From Sphingomonas sp. UBA1000 (GTDB lineage Bacteria > Pseudomonadota > Alphaproteobacteria > Sphingomonadales > Sphingomonadaceae), in NCBI GenBank assembly GCA_002291855.1, contig DBAW01000093.1, positions 974 through 11,343 on the forward strand: a stretch of DNA of 10,370 nucleotides, given 5' to 3'. The position numbers were made by a program, and so were the translations under genes. This document shows, piece by piece, positions 1 through 5,634 of the stretch. Positions within the stretch are counted from its first letter, which is position 1; each line of letters begins with the position of its first letter. The notes beneath the pieces are model-generated. The model was not told the DNA's origin, ran no database searches, and saw only the letters and a program-made list of their open reading frames with translations.

Positions 1-960
1 ATCGACGCAGCGCGCGGCGTCATAGGTCATGCGCAGCTTGGCCAGCATATAAGTGGCGAGCGCCCGTTCAGCGTCAATGCCGGATTGACGGCGCGCCAGC
101 TCATACAGCAGCGGCGTCGGCCCGGTCGGCGCGCGGCGCGCCAGATCGTCAAGCACCGCCTGATCGCTGAACGGCAGATCGTGCAGCCGCTGCATCTCCA
201 CATCGAAGCCGAAGGCCGGGGGAATGCGCGGATTGTCGATCACCGAATAATTCTGCGCGCGCACCTGAGCCGGATCGGGGGCGGGCAACAGCTGGACATT
301 ATGCACCTTGGTGCTGGTCGCCATCACCCGCAGCATCTGCGCCTGCCGGTCGCCCGCCGCCTGGGCCGCATCGAGCACCGCCAGCCCCCGCGCAACATCG
401 CGCGGCACCCGCCGCCCCTGCAACAGCGTCAAGGCAAGCTTGACCGACGAGCCCGGAAAACCGGCCTTTGCCGCCCGGTCGAGCAACGCAAGTCCACCTG
501 CAGCATCCCGTGGGCCGCCCTTGCCATCGATCAGCAACGTGCCGAGCAGATCGGCGGCCGCGACATTGCCGCGATCGGCCGCGATCCGCAGATGCCGCCG
601 GGCGCGCGCATAATCGGGGGGCAGCCGCTCGGCATTCCCGAGCAGAGCGCCGAGCAGATAATGCGCCGCCGGATGATCCTCGGCGGCAATCGCCCGCTCA
701 AGGATTGCCAGCGCGCGCGGCGCTCCGCTGGGCGGGCCGGCGGCGAGCTGGGCCGCCATTTGCAGCGCCACCCCGGTTTCACCGCGCGCCAGCCGTTCGG
801 CACAGCCGGGGCGCGATGCCAGCAGCGCTTCGCTGGCGACCATGCAGGCCGGATCGATCACCACCGGCTTGCCATCGCCACCCAGCATGAAATTGGCCGG
901 GTTGGCCGCCATCGCGGGGGTTGCGGCCTGCAACGCCGTGGCGAGCAGCGCGCCGATCAC
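1..960 (-). CDS. Exported Sel1-like repeat (TPR-type) protein, 3' end cut by the window
   Basis: The reading frame is open from a GTG at 960 to the left edge, giving 320 residues with no stop. The first 18-19 residues (MIGALLATALQAATPAMA) look like a signal peptide with an AMA/AA cleavage site, so the protein is probably periplasmic. From about residue 80 to 215 it carries degenerate Sel1-like repeats: alternating 'A..LL..L..G' helices and 'A...L..AA..G' helices near residues 83-107, 118-146, 157-182 and 192-211. Cysteines at 39 and 53 could pair. The GTG overlaps the aroA stop as GTGA, so translation is probably coupled to aroA. Sel1 repeats are known as protein-binding scaffolds; the partner here cannot be read from the sequence. 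The C-terminal part from about residue 215 has no motif I recognise. The high-GC antisense frames across this region are shadows of this gene. Confidence 0.82.
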   Translation of the reverse strand, partial: MIGALLATALQAATPAMAANPANFMLGGDGKPVVIDPACMVASEALLASRPGCAERLARGETGVALQMAAQLAAGPPSGAPRALAILERAIAAEDHPAAHYLLGALLGNAERLPPDYARARRHLRIAADRGNVAAADLLGTLLIDGKGGPRDAAGGLALLDRAAKAGFPGSSVKLALTLLQGRRVPRDVARGLAVLDAAQAAGDRQAQMLRVMATSTKVHNVQLLPAPDPAQVRAQNYSVIDNPRIPPAFGFDVEMQRLHDLPFSDQAVLDDLARRAPTGPTPLLYELARRQSGIDAERALATYMLAKLRMTYDAARCVD

Positions 961-2285
961 CGCGCCTGCCCCGCGCCCAGCCGGTCAAGCAGCGCCACGA
1001 AATCGGGAAAGCTGGTCGCAACCGGCGACATGTCGTCGATGGTGACCGGCGCGCGCGATGCGAGGCCCGCCACGGCAAAGCTCATCGCGATCCGGTGGTC
1101 GAGCAGCGACGCGATCGTCGCCCCGCCGGGCAGCGGATCGCCGCCCCGCCCGTCGACGATCATGCCGTCGGGCAGCTCCTCGACCGCAACACCGATCGCG
1201 CGCAGGCCCGCGACCACCGCAGCGATCCGGTCCGATTCCTTGACGCGCAGTTCCTCTATCCCGCGCATCACCGTGCGCCCGGCGGCCATGGCGGCGGCGA
1301 TGGCAAGCACCGGATATTCATCGATCATCGCCGGGGCGATTTCGGGCGGCACCTCGATGCCGGTGAGCGCGCTGTGGCGGACGACGATATCGGCAACCGG
1401 CTCGCCGCCGACGACGCGCTGATCGGCGAAATCAAGGTCCGCGCCCATCATCCGCAACACCTCGTACAGGCCGGACCGGGTCGGGTTGATCCCCACATTG
1501 TTCACCCGGATCGACGACCCCGGCACGATCAGCGCGGCGACGACCGGGAAGGCGGCCGAGGACGGATCGCCCGGCACCTCGATGGTCTGGGGCGACAGTT
1601 CGGCCTCGCCGCGCAGCCGGATGTGGCGCACGCCGCCTTCGGTCTCGACGGTCAGATCGGCGCCAAAGCCCTTGAGCATCCGTTCGCTATGGTCGCGGGT
1701 CGGCACCGGCTCTTCGACATGGGTGATGCCCGGCGTGTTGAGCCCGGCCAGCAGCAGCGCGGATTTCACCTGCGCCGAGGCAACCGGCAGCCGGTAGCGG
1801 ATCGGCACCGCCGGGCAGGCCCCGCGCACCATCAGCGGCAGGCGGCCGCCGGGCGTCGCTGTGATCTCCGCCCCCATCTGGCTGAGCGGCGCGATCACCC
1901 GTTCCATCGGCCGGCGGCTGAGCGAGGCATCGCCGGTAAAGGTGGCGGTGACCGGATGGCTGGCGACCAGCCCCATCAGCAGCCGCGTCGATGTGCCCGA
2001 ATTGCCCATGTCGAGCGCGGCTTCGGGCTGCAACAGCCCGCCCACGCCGACCCCGTCGACCGTCCACAGCCCGTCGGGCGCGCGGGCGATCCCCGCCCCC
2101 ATCGCGCGCATCGCCGCCGCCGTCGCCAGCACATCCTCACCCTCCAGCAGGCCGGTGATGCGGCTGGTGCCGACCGCCAGCGCGGAGAGCATCAGGGCGC
2201 GGTGGCTGATCGACTTGTCGCCGGGGACGCGCACGATCCCGCTCAGTGGCGGCGCGGCCGCAAAACTCATCGATTGCACGTTCAT
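957..2285 (-). CDS. aroA: 3-phosphoshikimate 1-carboxyvinyltransferase (EPSP synthase), class II
   Basis: This enzyme joins phosphoenolpyruvate to shikimate 3-phosphate, the sixth step of the shikimate pathway, in the cytoplasm. The start at 2285 gives 442 residues, normal for the family. The N-terminal VPGDKSISHR (K24), LDMGNSGTSTR (residues 91-101), GDASLSRRPM, DEYP, RVKESDR and LDHRIAMSF blocks are all present. The four short motifs used to define class II (CP4-like) enzymes are there: GDKS (22-25), SAQVK (170-174), RDHSE (197-201) and NPTR (267-270). At the site equivalent to CP4 Ala100 this protein has Gly97. An upstream extension of the frame to 2465 has no family similarity and enters the divergent promoter region. 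A start at 2270 (MSFAA) is the alternative; 2285 is preferred because AGGGA lies just upstream. The stop overlaps the GTG of the next gene. Confidence 0.96.
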   Translation of the reverse strand: MNVQSMSFAAAPPLSGIVRVPGDKSISHRALMLSALAVGTSRITGLLEGEDVLATAAAMRAMGAGIARAPDGLWTVDGVGVGGLLQPEAALDMGNSGTSTRLLMGLVASHPVTATFTGDASLSRRPMERVIAPLSQMGAEITATPGGRLPLMVRGACPAVPIRYRLPVASAQVKSALLLAGLNTPGITHVEEPVPTRDHSERMLKGFGADLTVETEGGVRHIRLRGEAELSPQTIEVPGDPSSAAFPVVAALIVPGSSIRVNNVGINPTRSGLYEVLRMMGADLDFADQRVVGGEPVADIVVRHSALTGIEVPPEIAPAMIDEYPVLAIAAAMAAGRTVMRGIEELRVKESDRIAAVVAGLRAIGVAVEELPDGMIVDGRGGDPLPGGATIASLLDHRIAMSFAVAGLASRAPVTIDDMSPVATSFPDFVALLDRLGAGQAR

Positions 2286-2339
2286 TGTCCCTGATCTGCT
2301 CCCGGCGGGCCAGAGGGCGGCACCGGACGGCGGCAGTTT

Positions 2340-2368
2340 TTGACAGCGCGGCTGCACTATGGCAAGGC
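2340..2368 (+). promoter_or_regulatory. Possible promoter in the aroA / FYDLN divergent region
   Basis: A perfect TTGACA lies at 2340-2345, inside the 154-base gap between the divergent aroA and zinc-ribbon genes. At 17 bases' distance the hexamer is CAAGGC, a poor -10. TATGGC at 2358 is a better sequence but only 12 bases away. The -35 is therefore convincing and the -10 is not. It would point towards the zinc-ribbon gene at 2440. Confidence 0.3.
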
Positions 2369-2439
2369 GCGGCCCGTCCGGCGGGGCATCACCACGATGC
2401 GCCGCCCCTTTTTCTTTGGTTTCGGAGGCACGGCCACAG

Positions 2440-2754
2440 ATGGTGAAGCCTGAATGGGGCAGCAAGCGCAGCTGCCCGAAATGCGCGACCCGGTTCTACG
2501 ATCTCGGCAAGGACGATCCCGTCACCTGCATCAACTGCGGCTATGCCTGGGAGCCGGAACCGGTGCTGAAGTCCAAGCAGCCGCTGCCGTTCGACGCGCC
2601 CAAGAAAGAAGAAGCCAAGGGCGATGACGCGGTGCTCGTCGGCGACGAGGATCTGGACATTGACGACGGCGAAGTGTCGCCGGACGAGGATGTCGATCTG
2701 GGCGGCGACGACGATCTCGGCGTCGACACCGGCGACGATGGCGACGAAAACTGA
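2440..2754 (+). CDS. TIGR02300 / FYDLN-acid family zinc-ribbon protein
   Basis: The product has 104 residues. The N-terminal third is a four-cysteine zinc ribbon, CPKC (C12, C15) and CINC (C30, C33), enclosing the family's signature RFYDL at 18-22. From about residue 62 to the end the protein is dominated by Asp and Glu (VGDEDLDIDDGE and similar), a long disordered acidic tail. This matches the alphaproteobacterial TIGR02300 family, whose function is not established; nucleic-acid or protein binding through the ribbon is only a guess. The ATG at 2440 has GGAGG at 2424-2428, a good ribosome binding site although 11 bases away. A frame starting at 2359 without such a site is less likely. The gene is divergent from aroA and lies upstream of tRNA-Ala. 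Confidence 0.9.
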   Translation: MVKPEWGSKRSCPKCATRFYDLGKDDPVTCINCGYAWEPEPVLKSKQPLPFDAPKKEEAKGDDAVLVGDEDLDIDDGEVSPDEDVDLGGDDDLGVDTGDDGDEN

Positions 2755-2800
2755 TCCGAACATCGACGACATTTTTTTGAAGAATCGGATTGCAAAGGGG

Positions 2801-2872
2801 GCGCCGCCCGGTCTAAGGGCGGCGCTCTCAAACGCCGGGGACCAGCCCGGCGGGCCACCGGTCCCGGACCGG
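2801..2872. repeat. Three tandem hairpins between the FYDLN gene and tRNA-Ala
   Basis: Three separate inverted repeats stand in a row. GCGCCGCCC (2801-2809) pairs with GGGCGGCGC (2817-2825) over a 7-base loop. CGCCGGG (2833-2839) pairs with CCCGGCG (2846-2852) over a 6-base loop. CCGGT (2858-2862) pairs with ACCGG (2868-2872). No U-run follows any of them on the plus strand, so none is a standard intrinsic terminator; a seven-T run at 2772-2778 lies before them. They could be processing or rho-assisted termination structures between the mRNA and the tRNA. Confidence 0.55.
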
Positions 2873-2888
2873 CAGCCTTGAAAAATGT

Positions 2889-2964
2889 GGGGCCGTAGCT
2901 CAGCTGGGAGAGCGTCGCAATGGCATTGCGAAGGTCAGGGGTTCGATCCCCCTCGGCTCCACCA
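2889..2964 (+). tRNA. tRNA-Ala(GGC)
   Basis: The 76-base sequence folds into a full cloverleaf. The acceptor stem is 2889-2895 with 2954-2960 and contains the G3:U70 pair that is the main alanine identity element. The D stem is GCTC/GAGC (2898-2901, 2910-2913). The anticodon stem is TCGCA/TGCGA with loop ATGGCAT (2920-2926) and anticodon GGC at 2922-2924, reading GCC and GCU. The T arm is AGGGG/CCCCT around TTCGATC. The discriminator is A and CCA is encoded (2962-2964). I see no clear promoter directly upstream. Confidence 0.97.
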
Positions 2965-3052
2965 TTTCCCTGATAAAGATCGCTAGACCCTGCACCGCCC
3001 GATCGTCGGCGCGCGCAGCTTTGGTTTGAATGAGTTGCGACCGGCAGCCGCG

Positions 3053-3160
3053 CCAGAGCGGTTTTCGATCCGATTGCATCGAATCGGCCGCTCCAGGCCT
3101 TTGATTTGGCGCATTTTCCGAGTCGCCGGGTGATTCAACCCGGCTTGAAAATGCTCTAGG
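3053..3160. repeat. Two-hairpin palindromic element (REP/MITE-like), about 108 bp
   Basis: Two imperfect hairpins sit side by side. The left one pairs GAGCGG (3056-3061) with CCGCTC (3088-3093), and inside it CGATCCGAT (3066-3074) with ATCGAATCG (3078-3086) with one mismatch. The right one pairs GCATTTTC (3111-3118) with GAAAATGC (3147-3154), and inside it GCCGGGT (3125-3131) with ACCCGGC (3138-3144). The whole is bounded by AGAGC (3055-3059) and GCTCT (3153-3157) as terminal inverted repeats. This resembles the short dispersed palindromic elements of alphaproteobacterial intergenic regions; only one copy is visible here, so repetitiveness is inferred. Its right end supplies the TAG stop of the neighbouring flavoprotein gene. 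Bases 2965-3052, between tRNA-Ala and the element, hold nothing I can assign. Confidence 0.6.
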
Positions 3161-3755
3161 GCGCGAGCCACATCGCCTGATCGGGCGCAGCGCCATCGCC
3201 GCCCTGATCCCACACGAACCGTGCCCGCCTATGGCCGTCGGCGGCCAGCCACAGCCATTCCAGCATGTCGAAACGGACCAGGATCACCGCGAAATGCGCG
3301 CGCGCCCCGGCTTCCTCGGTCGCAGGCGGCAGCGGCGCGGCGGGGATCGGCGATCCGGGCACGATGTCGGGGGCGTAGCAGAGCCGGGCCATGGGCTGCG
3401 ACGCCGCCCATGCGGCATCGGCCACCGCGCCCGCGCGGTCGATCGCCGCGTGCCCGCGAAGCCGCAGCTGCAACCGCGCGCGCGCGTCATAGCCATGCAC
3501 CATCACCCGGGAATCGCGCGCGATCTGCGCGATCTTGCCGCTGCGCACATCGCTGTGCAGCCGCAGCGTCCGCGCCACCGGATCGACCGCGCGCAGCACC
3601 ATCGTGCGCACATCGGGGCCGCCATCGGTGCCGATGCTGGCGACATTGACGGTGCGCAGGCCATGCCGCCGGTCGGCAACGCCGCGCCTCAGCTCGGCCA
3701 GGCCATGGGCCAGCGCCTCGTCGAGCGTGGTCGGGGCGGACAGCGGCTGGGGCAT
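3156..3755 (-). CDS. Pyridoxamine 5'-phosphate oxidase-like FMN-binding protein
   Basis: The product has 199 residues and belongs to the split-barrel PNPOx-like superfamily, probably the Alr4036/Pyridox_oxase_2 type. The N-terminal half carries the FMN-binding pattern: VRTMVLR (residues 49-55), then LRLHSDVRSGK (64-74) with Arg71, Ser72 and Lys74, where true PdxH proteins bind the FMN phosphate. The C-terminal FDMLEWLWL and HRRARFVW segments match the last strands of the family. It lacks enough PdxH-specific sequence to be called the vitamin B6 enzyme, so the substrate is unknown. The ATG at 3755 has AGGAG at 3760-3764, four bases away. The TAG stop lies in the end of the palindromic element. 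It is a single-gene unit between two tRNA genes. Confidence 0.82.
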   Translation of the reverse strand: MPQPLSAPTTLDEALAHGLAELRRGVADRRHGLRTVNVASIGTDGGPDVRTMVLRAVDPVARTLRLHSDVRSGKIAQIARDSRVMVHGYDARARLQLRLRGHAAIDRAGAVADAAWAASQPMARLCYAPDIVPGSPIPAAPLPPATEEAGARAHFAVILVRFDMLEWLWLAADGHRRARFVWDQGGDGAAPDQAMWLAP

Positions 3756-3854
3756 GAAGCTCCTCTCTTTGGGGCTGAAGGGGTGCCGGGCGCGTTCTGG
3801 CGCGGCCCGCCGGCAAAGGAAAGGCGCATCCCCGCGTCACCGCGACCGGACATG

Positions 3855-3890
3855 AAAAACCCCGCCAGCCGGTCCGGCGGGCGGGGTTTT
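3855..3890 (-). terminator. Intrinsic terminator of tRNA-Val
   Basis: AAAACCCCGCC (3856-3866) is exactly complementary to GGCGGGGTTTT (3880-3890), and the inner GCC/GGC (3868-3870, 3876-3878) can extend the stem. Read on the minus strand the hairpin starts four bases after the tRNA CCA end and finishes in five U residues. The A/T symmetry would also let it stop plus-strand transcription. Confidence 0.85.
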
Positions 3891-3894
3891 CAAA

Positions 3895-3969
3895 TGGTGG
3901 GCGCGGCAAGGATTGAACTTGCGACCCCTGCGATGTCAACACAGTGCTCTACCACTGAGCTACGCGCCC
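3895..3969 (-). tRNA. tRNA-Val(GAC)
   Basis: On the minus strand 75 bases fold into a cloverleaf. The acceptor stem is GGGCGCG (3969-3963) with CGCGCCC (3905-3899), followed by discriminator A and encoded CCA (3897-3895). The D arm is GCTC/GAGC with the short AGTGGTA loop. The anticodon stem is CTGTG/CGCAG (one U-G pair) with loop TTGACAT and anticodon GAC, reading GUC and GUU. The T arm is GCAAG/CTTGC around TTCAATC. The gene is a single-tRNA unit with its own promoter and terminator. Confidence 0.97.
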
Positions 3970-3983
3970 CCAAGGGAGGGCAG

Positions 3984-4012
3984 CCATTAGCCAAGCCCGC
4001 GCACCGGCGCAA
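3984..4012 (-). promoter_or_regulatory. Promoter of tRNA-Val
   Basis: On the minus strand TTGCGC (4012-4007) and TAATGG (3989-3984) are 17 bases apart, a good sigma70 arrangement. The predicted start is near 3977, about eight bases before the mature tRNA 5' end, which is typical of tRNA promoters. Confidence 0.6.
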
Positions 4013-4020
4013 GCGGCTTT

Positions 4021-4045
4021 GCACCCTCCGGTGCGGCTTTTTTTT
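4021..4045 (+). terminator. Plus-strand terminator-like hairpin abutting the cpdR stop
   Basis: GCACC (4021-4025) pairs with GGTGC (4030-4034) over CTCC, then GGC and eight T residues (4038-4045) follow on the plus strand. The short stem and three-base gap before the T-run make it a weak terminator. It points rightwards, though no plus-strand gene lies to its left nearer than tRNA-Ala. On the minus strand it forms the first part of the cpdR 3' UTR but has no U-run there. Confidence 0.35.
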
Positions 4046-4428
4046 CAGCTGAGCCCGCTGGCGCTGCCGATTTCGAACATGCGGTCGACCTCCAGCACCA
4101 GGTCGCGCAGATGGAAGGGCTTGGACAGCACCTTGGCCTGCGGCACCGCCTTGCCCGCCTTGAGCGTCACTGCCGCGAATCCGGTAATGAACATCACCCG
4201 CATGTCGGGCGCGAGCGCGGCGGCACGCTGGGCCAGTTCGATCCCGTCCATTTCCGGCATCACGATGTCGGTCAAAAGCAGGTCGAACCGGTCATTTTCA
4301 AGCAGCGGCAGCGCCGCCGTGCCGCGATCGACCGCGGTCACCGCATAGCCGGCCCGTTCGAGCGCGCGGTGCAGATATTGGCGCATCGCCTCGTCATCTT
4401 CGGCCAGCAAGATTCTGATCATTGGCAT
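4045..4428 (-). CDS. cpdR: CpdR-type single-domain response regulator
   Basis: The 127-residue product is a receiver domain with no output domain. The acidic pocket is E10, D11 and D12 (LLAEDDE), the phosphoacceptor is D54 (LLTDIVMPEMDG), the switch threonine is T82 (FITG) and the conserved lysine is K103 (KPF). The whole sequence, especially the IVMPEMDGIELA, FITGFAAVTL and KPFHLRDLV blocks, matches the alphaproteobacterial CpdR group. In Caulobacter, unphosphorylated CpdR takes ClpXP to the pole and primes degradation of CtrA, PdeA and other substrates, and the CckA-ChpT relay phosphorylates it. That role is inferred here by family. No kinase gene is nearby. Translation may start at 4428 or at the second ATG at 4422; the G-rich leader does not decide. 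Confidence 0.87.
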   Translation of the reverse strand: MPMIRILLAEDDEAMRQYLHRALERAGYAVTAVDRGTAALPLLENDRFDLLLTDIVMPEMDGIELAQRAAALAPDMRVMFITGFAAVTLKAGKAVPQAKVLSKPFHLRDLVLEVDRMFEIGSASGLS

Positions 4429-4472
4429 CCCCGCCGGGCCGCCCCCCGATCCGGGCCGCGCCGTGCAAACCG

Positions 4473-4501
4473 ATTATGCGCGAAGAGCTTAATTTTTTCC
4501 A
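4473..4501 (-). promoter_or_regulatory. Possible cpdR promoter
   Basis: In the 156-base divergent gap, the minus strand has CATAAT (4478-4473) preceded after 17 bases by TGGAAA (4501-4496). The -10 is close to consensus and the -35 matches at four of six bases. The predicted leader of about 38 bases reaches the cpdR ATG. No convincing CtrA box (TTAA-N7-TTAA) is seen in the gap. Confidence 0.4.
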
Positions 4502-4584
4502 GCCGTTCCGCATCGGCGCGTTCCGCCCGGGCGTGCCGCTTTCCCCGGCTTGCGGGTCGGGCGGCGAGCCTCTAGCACCGGGGC

Positions 4585-5463
4585 ATGTCGCAGCCCCCGC
4601 CCCCGGCCAGCTTCGACCTGCTGGCCGCCGATGCGGGCGGCGCGGTCGTCATGTCGGTGCCCCATGCCGGGCGCGACTATCCGCCGGCCATGCTGGCGAT
4701 GCTGCGCCCGCCGCCCGAAAAGCTGGCCGCGCTCGAAGACCGGCGGATCGACGAAGTGGCGCAGGCGGTGACGGACGTGCCGATGCTGATCGCCCGCCGC
4801 CCCCGGCTGTGGATCGACCTCAACCGCGCCGAGACCGAAATCGACCCGGAAATGATCGCGCCCGACCTGAACCGGGCCGGCGGTTCGGGCCTTGCGGGCG
4901 GTTTCACCCTGTCGCCCAAGGTACGCAGCGGGCTGGGGCTGGTGCCGCGCCGGCTGCATGGGCTGGGCGAGCTGTGGGCGGGGCGACTGAGCGCCGCCGA
5001 TATCGCCCGGCGGATCGCCGAGGATCACCGGCCCTATCATGCCGCGCTGGCCGCGCTGATCGCCCGCGCCCGCGCCCGCCATGGCTGTGCGGTGCTGGTC
5101 GATCTGCATTCGATGCCGCCGCTGGCCGGGGCCGAGCCGCCGCGGCTGGTGATCGGCACGCGCCACGGTGCCACCTGTCACCGCGCCTTTGTGGCCCCGG
5201 TGATCGCAGCCGCCGCACGCGCCGGCCTGTCCTGGCGCGAAAACCATCCCTATGCCGGCGGCCATGTGATCGAACGCCATGCCGACCCGCGCCGGGGCGT
5301 GCATGCGCTGCAGATCGAGCTGGACCGGAGCCTGTATCTCGATCCCGCACTCGACCGCTGCGACCCGGCAGGCCTTGCGCGCGTGCAGGATTTTGTCCGC
5401 GACATGATCGCCGGGCTGGACGCCGCCATTCCCCGCGCGCCCTTCGCCGTCGCCGCCGAGTAA
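4585..5463 (+). CDS. N-formylglutamate amidohydrolase family protein
   Basis: The product has 292 residues, normal for the family (Pfam FGase). Family members hydrolyse N-formyl-L-glutamate to glutamate and formate in histidine breakdown, or act on related N-acyl amino acids. Conserved blocks appear in order: SVPHAGRDYP (24-33, H27), RLWIDLNRAETE (74-85), VDLHSMPP (172-179, H175), ENHPYAGGHV (219-228, H221) and LQIELDRSLYLD (242-253, E245). The His and Glu residues in these blocks are the likely metal and catalytic ligands. There is no signal peptide, so it is cytoplasmic. No hut genes are nearby, so a histidine-utilisation role is not supported and no hutG symbol is given. The ATG at 4585 has only a weak GGGG upstream. 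It is divergent from cpdR. Confidence 0.88.
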   Translation: MSQPPPPASFDLLAADAGGAVVMSVPHAGRDYPPAMLAMLRPPPEKLAALEDRRIDEVAQAVTDVPMLIARRPRLWIDLNRAETEIDPEMIAPDLNRAGGSGLAGGFTLSPKVRSGLGLVPRRLHGLGELWAGRLSAADIARRIAEDHRPYHAALAALIARARARHGCAVLVDLHSMPPLAGAEPPRLVIGTRHGATCHRAFVAPVIAAAARAGLSWRENHPYAGGHVIERHADPRRGVHALQIELDRSLYLDPALDRCDPAGLARVQDFVRDMIAGLDAAIPRAPFAVAAE

Positions 5464-5495
5464 AGGCCGCGCGCTGCACGCCAGCCAACAGCCAT

Positions 5496-5528
5496 AAAAA
5501 AGCCGCCCCGCGCGATGCGCGGAGCGGC
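5496..5528 (-). terminator. Intrinsic terminator of the predicted small RNA
   Basis: CCGCGC (5508-5513) pairs with GCGCGG (5517-5522) over GAT, and after one C/A mismatch GCCGC (5502-5506) pairs with GCGGC (5524-5528). On the minus strand the stem ends in six U (5501-5496). It faces left, so it serves the small RNA and not the plus-strand gene ending at 5463; it may also stop read-through from the cytochrome b561 operon. Confidence 0.85.
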
Positions 5529-5600
5529 CAAGGTTCAGGGAGGAACACGCCCGAAGGCGCGATCAACGCGGGGAGAAAAGGGGGGGAACTCCCGCGCGCT
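5496..5600 (-). ncRNA. Small RNA of the alpha-r8 / MmgR / suhB type (predicted)
   Basis: The minus strand encodes a compact unit of about 105 bases. A promoter (5634-5607) predicts an A start near 5600. The RNA could form a first stem, CGCGGGAG (5596-5589) with CUCCCCGCG (5575-5567, one bulged C), closing a C- and U-rich loop. A second stem, CGCGCC-UUCG-GGCGUG (5561-5546), carries a stable tetraloop. Then comes an unpaired UUCCUCCCU (5545-5537), and finally a terminator hairpin ending in six U. MmgR of Sinorhizobium and its alpha-r8 relatives (Rfam 'suhB', RF00519) are known for a conserved single-stranded UUUCCUCCCU between hairpins, which can pair with Shine-Dalgarno sequences. Nine of ten bases match here. 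No open reading frame with a ribosome binding site explains the unit. Family assignment is from memory of the motif and fold. Confidence 0.72.
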
Positions 5601-5606
5601 AATGTG

Positions 5607-5634
5607 AAGATAGGAAATCCGCGCCAAGCTTCAA
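5607..5634 (-). promoter_or_regulatory. Promoter of the predicted small RNA
   Basis: On the minus strand TTGAAG (5634-5629) and TATCTT (5612-5607) are separated by 16 bases. Both hexamers keep the key TTG and TA..T bases. The start is expected around 5600. Bases 5635-5760, between this promoter and the cytochrome gene stop, hold a 10-base direct repeat (CAGGCAAGAT at 5657 and 5704) and an inverted CGGGCAG/CTGCCCG pair (5653, 5685), but no gene. Confidence 0.55.

Noticed and set aside
85..1422. Long plus-strand open frame of 445 codons
   Set aside because: It lies antisense to the Sel1 gene and aroA, is rich in Arg, His and Gln, crosses two real genes and has no domain; it is a mirror of strong GC bias at third codon positions.
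921..2294. Long plus-strand open frame of 457 codons
   Set aside because: Antisense shadow of aroA, whose EPSP synthase motifs on the minus strand are unmistakable.
2900..3196. Minus-strand open frame containing VEPRGIEPLTFAMP
   Set aside because: This peptide is the well-known artefact of translating tRNA-Ala backwards; the rest runs through the palindromic element.
3487..3942. Minus-strand open frame beginning MLTSQGSQVQSLPRP
   Set aside because: Its start is translated tRNA-Val and the rest is another frame of the flavoprotein gene.
2965..3985. Possible genomic island between tRNA-Ala and tRNA-Val
   Set aside because: There is no integrase, no direct repeat of a tRNA 3' end, and only one gene of ordinary composition between the two tRNAs.
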